A stretch of 8,596 nucleotides of DNA, from assembly GCA_021202305.1 (NCBI GenBank), contig JAJQDG010000045.1, positions 1 to 8,596 of the forward strand, in the 5' to 3' direction. This DNA is from Candidatus Gastranaerophilales bacterium (GTDB lineage Bacteria > Cyanobacteriota > Vampirovibrionia > Gastranaerophilales > Gastranaerophilaceae). The translations under genes were made by a program, and so were the position numbers. This document shows positions 1 to 4,723 of the stretch, in pieces (within the stretch, counting starts at the first letter, position 1; every line of letters begins with the position of its first letter). The notes beneath the pieces were generated by a model, which was given only the letters and a program-made list of their open reading frames with translations, was not told the origin of the DNA and searched no databases.

Positions 1-1298
1 ACCCCGATCTTTGCAAATAATCTCAGAAATTCAGGAAAGGATGTATTTAACCATTCAAAATCTTTTATTAAAAATTCACTATTTAAAGTAAGCCCCATAA
101 CATAAAAACTCATTGCAAGCCTGTGGTCATGAAAAGTTTCAAGCTCAATAGGCTTAATATTAAAATGTTTTTTAAATCCGTTTATAATAAAACCGTCATC
201 AAGCGGGGTAATATCCGCCCCCATTTTAGATAGCCCGAGCGCGGTTCTTGTAATTCTATCCGATTCTTTATTTTTAAGGTCGCCTGCGTTTTTGATAACT
301 GTTGTTCCTTTTGCATGTGAAGCTAACACGCAAATAACCGGTATTTCATCAATTAAACGGGGAATAATTTCGCCTTCGATATTAATTCCCTTTAAATCGG
401 GAGAATATAAAACCCTTATATCGCCTATTTTTTCGCCGTTTTTAACTCTTTCATCCAGAATTTGAATATTTGCACCCATTTCAAGCATGACATCTAAAAT
501 ACCTGTTCTTGTAGGGTTCAAACCTACATCTTTGATAATAATATCGCTGTCTTTTACGATAGCTGCAGCAGTCATAAAAAACGCAGCCGATGAGATATCG
601 CCCGAAACGTATATATCTTTTGGTTTAAATGCAGATTTTTTTATTTTTGAGTAAAAACCTGCATTATTTTTCCCTGTTTCAATATCCGCTTCAAAATATT
701 TAAGCATAAGCTCAGTATGATTTCTTGATAAAAAGGTTTCGTTAATTACGGTTTCGCCTTCAGCATAAAGCCCCGCCAGAAGCAAAGAAGATTTTACCTG
801 TGCAGATGGGATTTTTGTTGTGTAATTTATTCCAGATAGTTTTGAACCCGTTATTTTTAACGGCGATTTGCCTTCATTTGAAGAAATTTTAGCCCCCATT
901 TGGCTTAATGGCTCAATAATTCGCATCATAGGGCGCTTTGAAAGACTTTCGTCGCCAAAAAGTTCCGTATTAAAATTTTGCCCCGAAAATAAACCTGTTA
1001 AAAGGCGCATGGAAGTGCCTGAGTTGCCGCAATTAAGAGGTACAGGCGGCGGAAAAAAACCTTTGGCGGAATTTAAGATTATATTTTTTTCATCAATGTA
1101 TTTTGCTTCCACGCCTAAATTTTTAAAAATATTAAGCGTTGAAATGCAATCCGCACATGCAGAAAAATTATTAATTCTGATTTTTCCTTTAGTCAAAGAG
1201 CCAAGCATAATTGCTCTATGAGAAATTGATTTATCGGGCGGAATATCAATCACGCCTTTTAAGGGGGCAAGTAAATATTTAGTTTTAACGTCTGTCAT
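1..1298 (-). CDS. aroA: 3-phosphoshikimate 1-carboxyvinyltransferase (EPSP synthase), 3' end cut by window edge
   Basis: Cytoplasmic enzyme of the shikimate pathway; it transfers enolpyruvate from PEP to shikimate-3-phosphate. I translated the minus strand from the ATG at 1298: 432 codons stay open to the edge. The family is about 430 residues, so only a few C-terminal residues are missing, and the visible end (SFPEFLRLFAKIG) resembles the usual family terminus. Motifs seen: DKSISHR at 22-28 (substrate-binding Lys/Ser/Arg), LNCGNSGTSMRLL at 88-100, SLSKRP soon after, KESDR at 344-348 and HDHR at 390-393. In the PEP/glyphosate loop the residue after MR is Leu, where the E. coli type has Pro; GNSGT is the Gram-positive/cyanobacterial style. 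The ATG overlaps the speE stop (ATGA), so translation is probably coupled to speE and no separate promoter is expected. Identity is secure; the exact end is not visible. Confidence 0.96.
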   Translation of the reverse strand, partial: MTDVKTKYLLAPLKGVIDIPPDKSISHRAIMLGSLTKGKIRINNFSACADCISTLNIFKNLGVEAKYIDEKNIILNSAKGFFPPPVPLNCGNSGTSMRLLTGLFSGQNFNTELFGDESLSKRPMMRIIEPLSQMGAKISSNEGKSPLKITGSKLSGINYTTKIPSAQVKSSLLLAGLYAEGETVINETFLSRNHTELMLKYFEADIETGKNNAGFYSKIKKSAFKPKDIYVSGDISSAAFFMTAAAIVKDSDIIIKDVGLNPTRTGILDVMLEMGANIQILDERVKNGEKIGDIRVLYSPDLKGINIEGEIIPRLIDEIPVICVLASHAKGTTVIKNAGDLKNKESDRITRTALGLSKMGADITPLDDGFIINGFKKHFNIKPIELETFHDHRLAMSFYVMGLTLNSEFLIKDFEWLNTSFPEFLRLFAKIG

Positions 1299-2122
1299 TT
1301 TGCAAGCTCTCTTACAAAATTCGGAACTGCAAAAACACCCTTATGAAGCTCTGTATTGTACAATTTTGCTCCGTTTTCAATTTTTTTGGCGCGCCGTATA
1401 TCTTTAATTGTATTATCATTTGAATCCGTGCAAAATGCAAAACTCCAATAGCCCGCAGGATAGGTAGGAATAGACCCGCAATAAGGAAGAACTGTTTTAA
1501 ACACTTTGTGCAAAAGCAAGTACATATTTTTCATTTCTTTTTTGTTTGCAAAAGGCGATTCAGATTGAGGAGTAACTATGCCATCAGGTTTCAGGCTGTT
1601 TTTTACATTTGTATAAAATTCCTCCGTAAACAGTCCCACCCCGGGGCCCATCGGGTCTGTTGAATCTATTAATACAACATCATAGAGGTTTTTCTTATTT
1701 TTTATAAATTCAATTGCGTCTTCTACATAAATGTTTACGCGTTTGTCATCCAATTTTCCTGCAATTGAAGGCAAAAATTCTTTGCTTGCTTCAATTACAA
1801 GAGCATCTATTTCGCAAAGGTCAATATTTTTAACGCATTCATGTTTTAAAACCTCTCTTACGGTGCCGCCGTCTCCGCCCCCGATTACCAGAACATTTTC
1901 AGGGTTTTTGTGCGAACACAAAGGTATATGCGCAATCATTTCATGATAGAAAAATTCATCTTCAACGGTTGTCATCATTAATCCGTCTAATGTTAATATA
2001 TTGCCAAGCCCTTTTGATTTTAAAATTTCTACTTTTTGAAATTTTGATTGTTTAGAATAAAGGGGTGTTTCATCAGTTTCAATTGCAATTCCAAACCCCC
2101 CGGGGGTAATTTCTTTATACAT
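1295..2122 (-). CDS. speE: Spermidine synthase (polyamine aminopropyltransferase)
   Basis: Transfers the aminopropyl group of decarboxylated S-adenosylmethionine to putrescine, giving spermidine; soluble and cytoplasmic. The 275-aa length is normal for bacterial SpeE. A short N-terminal beta domain (about 1-60, with DEFFYHEM at 55-62) precedes a Rossmann methyltransferase-like fold. Seen: VLVIGGGDGGTVRE at 77-90 (nucleotide-binding glycine loop), acidic E104 after the second strand, IDSTDP at 152-157 with the catalytic Asp, QSESPF at 186-191, and PTYPAGYWSF at 219-228 in the substrate pocket. The ATG at 2122 has a good Shine-Dalgarno (AAAAGGA, 6 nt away). It is first gene of a unit with aroA, joined by a 4-nt ATGA overlap. 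Aminopropyl-acceptor specificity (putrescine or another amine) cannot be decided by eye. No speD or speA/speC lies in the window, so the source of its substrates is elsewhere. Confidence 0.96.
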   Translation of the reverse strand: MYKEITPGGFGIAIETDETPLYSKQSKFQKVEILKSKGLGNILTLDGLMMTTVEDEFFYHEMIAHIPLCSHKNPENVLVIGGGDGGTVREVLKHECVKNIDLCEIDALVIEASKEFLPSIAGKLDDKRVNIYVEDAIEFIKNKKNLYDVVLIDSTDPMGPGVGLFTEEFYTNVKNSLKPDGIVTPQSESPFANKKEMKNMYLLLHKVFKTVLPYCGSIPTYPAGYWSFAFCTDSNDNTIKDIRRAKKIENGAKLYNTELHKGVFAVPNFVRELAK

Positions 2123-2150
2123 AGTTTTTCCTTTTAAATAATATTTTTAA

Positions 2151-2179
2151 ATTATACAAAAAAAGCAATTTTTTTGATA
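2151..2179 (-). promoter_or_regulatory. Probable promoter of speE-aroA
   Basis: On the minus strand a perfect -10 TATAAT lies at 2156-2151, about 28 nt before the speE ATG. The matching -35 position (2179-2174, TATCAA) is poor, but a run of A/T bases just upstream could help. The predicted start is near 2144, giving a leader of about 22 nt that includes the Shine-Dalgarno. Confidence 0.55.
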
Positions 2180-2183
2180 GAAT
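2175..2183 (+). promoter_or_regulatory. Probable extended -10 promoter of the 2199 ORF and ysxC
   Basis: TGATAGAAT at 2175-2183 is a TGn extended -10 followed by TAGAAT. No good -35 is present 17 nt upstream (TACAAA at 2155-2160). The predicted start is near 2190, only about 9 nt before the ATG at 2199. The AGG at 2190-2192 is the only Shine-Dalgarno-like bases and would sit at the extreme 5' end of the transcript. Confidence 0.4.
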
Positions 2184-2198
2184 GTATTTAGGTAAGTT

Positions 2199-2504
2199 AT
2201 GAAAAAAAATATTCTGCAAACTTTTGAAGATTTTTTGCGCGAACCTCTCTGCATTTTAAAAAAAACCATAATTACCATTGCAGGAATAGAAACAGCTGAT
2301 GTTGCGCAAAGGTCAATTTCTGTCCAAACGACGGACGATGGAAATATTCAAATTAATGTAATTAATTCTAAAAACGCTTATCATCTGCTTTCTTCTGTTG
2401 TATACAAGCGCCAAATAAGCGAGTTAAGGCACTTGATTAATGAAAATAAAAAACGCGAAATTTATAAAAAGTTCACCAGACCTCAAATCGGCACCAATAT
2501 TTAA
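2199..2504 (+). CDS. Unrecognised 101-aa protein overlapping ysxC
   Basis: I do not recognise this protein. It has no signal peptide and no clear membrane segment. The N-terminal two-thirds mixes helix and strand-like stretches (IITIAGIETADVAQRSISV around 25-43, then a TTDDGNIQINV strand), and the C-terminal third is charged and helical (KRQISELRHLINENKKREIYKKF around 70-92). The last 65 nt overlap the start of ysxC in another frame, so its final ~21 residues are encoded by shared DNA. Support for being real: a promoter-like extended -10 just upstream, AGG six nt before the ATG, position at the head of the ysxC unit, and no other gene competing for 2199-2439. Its ribosomes would run over the ysxC start and could couple the two. 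The function may relate to GTPase expression or may be unrelated; the sequence does not say. Confidence 0.6.
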   Translation: MKKNILQTFEDFLREPLCILKKTIITIAGIETADVAQRSISVQTTDDGNIQINVINSKNAYHLLSSVVYKRQISELRHLINENKKREIYKKFTRPQIGTNI

Positions 2505-3018
2505 TGAAGCCGAATTTGCCCTTTTAGGGCGCTCAAATGCGGGAAAATCAACTTTTATAAACGTATTGTGCAACAATTCAAAACTTGCAAAAACTTCAAA
2601 TACTCCGGGCAAAACGCGCCTTATTAACCATTTTGAAATTGTAACCGATAAAAAAAATTTCATTATTGCAGACCTCCCGGGGTACGGGTATGCAAAGGTT
2701 TCAAAATCTGTGCAAAACAGCTGGCAAAAATCCCTTGAAGGATATCTTTTAAAAAGAAAAAACCTTGTTCTTTGCATACAATTTGTTGATTCAAGGCATG
2801 GTGCTCTTGAAAATGATATTTTAATGGCTGAATGGCTGAAATTTAATAAAATTCCCTTTGTTAATATTTTGACCAAGTGCGACCTTGCGCGGCAGGGTGA
2901 AATTCAAGAAAAAATTAAAGAAACAATGTCGCTGAATAATGTCTTATGTCTGCCCTTCAGCTCAAACAAGCCTTTTTATAAAGAAAAAATTCTGGATTTA
3001 ATAGAATGTAACATATAA
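2440..3018 (+). CDS. ysxC: Ribosome biogenesis GTP-binding protein YsxC/YihA (EngB)
   Basis: TrmE-Era-EngA-YihA-type GTPase needed for late assembly of the large ribosomal subunit in the bacteria studied; cytoplasmic. The 192-aa length is typical. GTPase motifs in order: G1 GRSNAGKS at 30-37, G2 threonine in NTPGKTR at 54-60, G3 DLPGYGYA at 78-85 (the family hallmark), G4 TKCD at 145-148, and G5 near SSN at 174-176. The family usually has about 25-30 residues before G1, so the ATG at 2440 gives the right N-terminus and the 65-nt overlap with the preceding ORF is genuine if that ORF is expressed. The Shine-Dalgarno is weak (TTAAGG, 10 nt away), consistent with help from upstream translation. 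The usual G1 has Val-Gly-Lys-Ser-Ser; here it is Ala-Gly-Lys-Ser-Thr, a conservative change. Confidence 0.96.
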   Translation: MKIKNAKFIKSSPDLKSAPIFNEAEFALLGRSNAGKSTFINVLCNNSKLAKTSNTPGKTRLINHFEIVTDKKNFIIADLPGYGYAKVSKSVQNSWQKSLEGYLLKRKNLVLCIQFVDSRHGALENDILMAEWLKFNKIPFVNILTKCDLARQGEIQEKIKETMSLNNVLCLPFSSNKPFYKEKILDLIECNI

Positions 3019-3027
3019 TTACTTTGC

Positions 3028-3056
3028 TTGACATGTTTTTCCAAAAAAAACATACT
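3028..3056 (+). promoter_or_regulatory. Candidate promoter placing the start next to the ATG at 3064
   Basis: A perfect -35 TTGACA (3028-3033), a 17-nt spacer and -10 CATACT (3051-3056, 4 of 6 to consensus) would start transcription near 3063, one base before the ATG at 3064. The TTGACA begins exactly at the alternative TTG start codon of the longer reading frame, which argues against that longer start. Confidence 0.5.
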
Positions 3057-3063
3057 ACAGGGT

Positions 3064-3294
3064 ATGGAGTTTTACGGACTGGTAGAAAAAGCTGAATTTG
3101 AATTTATGATCAGGCGCGCAAAAGAGGCAAGCTTGAATAATGCGCTTGAAAAACTGCGCAGGTTTGATGCCATGAATCAAACTTTTTTTAAAACCGTCAT
3201 GCCTGATGATACGCCTGATATTCTAATTAAAAAAAGAACAAATAAATTAATGAAGCTTAAATGCAAAAAAGAATTGAAGCGCCTTTTGGGGTAA
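3064..3294 (+). CDS. Small basic helical protein of unknown function (76 aa; 88 aa if the TTG at 3028 is used)
   Basis: I do not recognise it. From the ATG at 3064 it starts MEFYGLVEKAEFEFMIRRAK and is almost wholly helical by composition. There is a hydrophilic first half with mixed charge and a strongly basic C-terminus (KKRTNKLMKLKCKKELKRLLG, roughly the last 21 residues), which could contact nucleic acid or a membrane surface; that is speculation. No signal peptide. The frame can be extended to a TTG at 3028, but that codon has no Shine-Dalgarno and lies in a perfect -35 box, so I prefer the ATG, possibly as a leaderless start. The gene follows ysxC by 45 nt. It could also be spurious, but the 231-nt frame fills the gap exactly and has codon use like its neighbours. 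Confidence 0.5.
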   Translation: MEFYGLVEKAEFEFMIRRAKEASLNNALEKLRRFDAMNQTFFKTVMPDDTPDILIKKRTNKLMKLKCKKELKRLLG

Positions 3295-3342
3295 ATTACT
3301 TTTTTAAGCGCAGGAAAAGAATTTTTTCATACTCCTTTTTAC

Positions 3343-3371
3343 TTGGCTAAACGCGAAAACAATGTTACAAT
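3343..3371 (+). promoter_or_regulatory. Strong promoter of the structured RNA / hydrolase transcript
   Basis: TTGGCT (3343-3348), a 17-nt spacer and the extended -10 TGTTACAAT (TACAAT at 3366-3371) make the best-looking promoter in the window. The predicted start is near 3378, which is the first base of the long closing helix of the RNA described next. That coincidence supports both calls. Confidence 0.65.
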
Positions 3372-3377
3372 ATTATT

Positions 3378-3567
3378 GCTTTATGCGGGTTGCAATTTTG
3401 TTCCTACATTTTAATAAAAAGGGAGAGTTGCTCTTTATTAAAAGCAATTGAAGTATACCTTGGCAAGAATGTCTTGTTTATTAAAGGAAACGGATTTGCT
3501 GAGGCGCTCACCCACCTGTCATGAGTCTGGCAGGTAACAAAATTTGCCCGCGTAAAGCTTATTTTTT
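3378..3567 (+). ncRNA. Candidate structured RNA (~190 nt), family unassigned; possible 6S-like or leader RNA
   Basis: This non-coding stretch has its own promoter and folds by hand into a closed structure. The two ends pair: 3378-3389 with 3547-3558 (12 bp, one G-U), then 3393-3395 with 3544-3546, then 3396-3402 with 3536-3542 (7 bp), about 22 bp in all. Inside are hairpins 3409-3418/3434-3443 (10 bp), CAAGA/TCTTG at 3464-3476 (5 bp), TGAG/CTCA at 3500-3510 (4 bp) and ACCTGTCA/TGGCAGGT at 3514-3535 (8 bp, 6-nt loop). The helix is followed by a U-rich run (3559-3567), as in an intrinsic terminator, so the RNA probably ends near 3565. Size, end-to-end closure and own promoter resemble 6S RNA, but the local hairpins do not give the single long terminal stem of 6S, so I do not assign it. 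The hydrolase gene starts 15 nt beyond 3567, so a regulatory leader is the main alternative. Confidence 0.6.
3547..3567 (+). terminator. Terminator-like 3' end of the structured RNA
   Basis: The 3' arm CCCGCGTAAAGC (3547-3558) of the closing helix is followed by TTATTTTTT (3559-3567). The 5' arm is 157 nt upstream, so this works as a terminator only when the whole RNA has folded. The U-run directly touches the AGGAG ribosome binding site of the next gene (3568-3572). Confidence 0.45.
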
Positions 3568-3582
3568 AGGAGAAGAATAGTT

Positions 3583-4710
3583 TTGAGAGCTTTATTTTTT
3601 GTTCTTTTTGTATTTATGTTTTGTACATTAGCTGCCGGTGCCGATACAACTTTCATATATCTGAACGGTTCAAATACGAACACGGAAAAAAGCAGAGAAG
3701 ATTTTGTAAAAGGTGTTTACAAGCTGCATAAACAAGTTATGAAGCGCTTTTCAAATGATGAACTTGCTTTTTCTTATACAGGCACAATAAATCCTGAACC
3801 AATTCCATTTTATTGGGGCGATATGAGCAAAGCCGGAATAGAAAGCATAAAGGAAGATTTTGATTTTATGAAGGCTATAAGTCCAAAACCCGCCCGATAT
3901 GTAAGAGAATTTATTGCGCTTTGCCTGCATGACGCCATCTGGGTTTCAAAATATCAGAATATGCGCCCTATTTTAGAGAAATTGAATAAAGTTGTCTGGG
4001 ATGAATATAAAAAAGGAAATAAAGTTGTTCTTACAGGCTACAGTGCAGGCACATTTATAGTGCATGAATATCTTTTTACAAAAATGCCCGTAATTTCTCT
4101 CATACTTAAAAATGACAGGGTTGAGGTTGATGATATTTTCAGAAAACATTTAATTGAACAAAATATTAAAGAAACCTGCGCGGATGCTGTTTTTAAATCA
4201 GAGCTTGTAACTTATGATCTTACAGGAAATTTTATTTTAGAGGATGATTTTAACAGATTTAAAGAAAAAGCATCAAAGTTAAATAATTATACAGAAAAAT
4301 ATTGTGCGCCGAATAATGCGGTAATCGGCGCAATAAATCATGCAAGCCCTTTTGCGCTTTTTTACAGCGAATTATTTCAAGAAGGATATGAAATGAGCGA
4401 TTTGATGGCGTATTCGTATAAATATCTCGTTGAAAATAATATCTTCTGGCTTACCGTTAATTTTTCGGATGACCCTTTAGGTTTTCCGAGTTCAAAAAAT
4501 GTTACAATAGATGAAGTCAGCAAATATGGAAATATTCAAATTTCAAAAGGGGGCGGTTTTATTTATGACAAGTCAGATAAATCGTCAGGCAGAACTTTTA
4601 TTTTAGCACATCTTTCTTATTATAAGGCTGCAAAACGCTTTTCAAAAATGCTTGTTGCTGCAATTAATGAGGGGCATAAATATTTCTATGTACAAAATGG
4701 GCTTCAATAA
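3583..4710 (+). CDS. Secreted alpha/beta-hydrolase-fold protein (putative serine esterase/lipase)
   Basis: The start is TTG at 3583 with a good Shine-Dalgarno (AGGAG at 3568-3572, 10 nt away). This start gives a complete type I signal peptide: MRALFF, a hydrophobic core, and likely cleavage after LAAGA at residue 20. The C at 14 is not in a lipobox, so it is exported rather than lipid-anchored. The mature ~355 residues begin with a strand (TTFIYLNGS at 22-30). A nucleophile elbow GYSAG lies at 152-156 (Ser154) after the strand NKVVLT. Candidate acid and base residues are D296/D297 in NFSDDPLG (293-300) and H343 in LAHLSYY (341-347), in the order Ser-Asp-His expected for this fold. Substrate unknown: ester, lipid or peptidoglycan-linked substrates are all possible. 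It lies just downstream of the structured RNA and 13 nt ahead of fliI. The triad assignment is inference from motif order. Confidence 0.75.
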   Translation: MRALFFVLFVFMFCTLAAGADTTFIYLNGSNTNTEKSREDFVKGVYKLHKQVMKRFSNDELAFSYTGTINPEPIPFYWGDMSKAGIESIKEDFDFMKAISPKPARYVREFIALCLHDAIWVSKYQNMRPILEKLNKVVWDEYKKGNKVVLTGYSAGTFIVHEYLFTKMPVISLILKNDRVEVDDIFRKHLIEQNIKETCADAVFKSELVTYDLTGNFILEDDFNRFKEKASKLNNYTEKYCAPNNAVIGAINHASPFALFYSELFQEGYEMSDLMAYSYKYLVENNIFWLTVNFSDDPLGFPSSKNVTIDEVSKYGNIQISKGGGFIYDKSDKSSGRTFILAHLSYYKAAKRFSKMLVAAINEGHKYFYVQNGLQ

Positions 4711-4717
4711 CTATAAT
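4689..4717 (+). promoter_or_regulatory. Candidate promoter for a leaderless fliI transcript
   Basis: A perfect -10 TATAAT at 4712-4717 sits six nt before the fliI ATG, with TGTACA (4 of 6 to TTGACA) at 4689-4694 and a 17-nt spacer. The predicted start is 4724, the A of the ATG. The -35 lies inside the end of the hydrolase gene. No Shine-Dalgarno-like sequence exists before the ATG, which fits leaderless initiation. Confidence 0.5.
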
Positions 4718-4723
4718 TAAACT

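Noticed and set aside
868..1221. Open frame on the plus strand inside aroA
   Set aside because: It is antisense to EPSP synthase coding sequence that carries clear active-site motifs; it has no ribosome binding site or recognisable protein features.
2424..2876. 150-codon open frame on the minus strand across ysxC
   Set aside because: It is the shadow of the YsxC GTPase, whose G1-G5 motifs are intact on the other strand.
3300..3340. AT-rich inverted repeat after the small ORF (GAAAA...TTTTTC, then CTCCTTTTT)
   Set aside because: Almost pure A-T pairing in an A/T-rich gap, with no stable G-C stem; not enough for a terminator call.
3464..3510. Short matches to E. coli 6S RNA (CAAGAATGT and GGCGCTC in the same order)
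   Set aside because: Both strings are short, their spacing differs and the surrounding fold is not the 6S long hairpin, so I did not use them to name the RNA.
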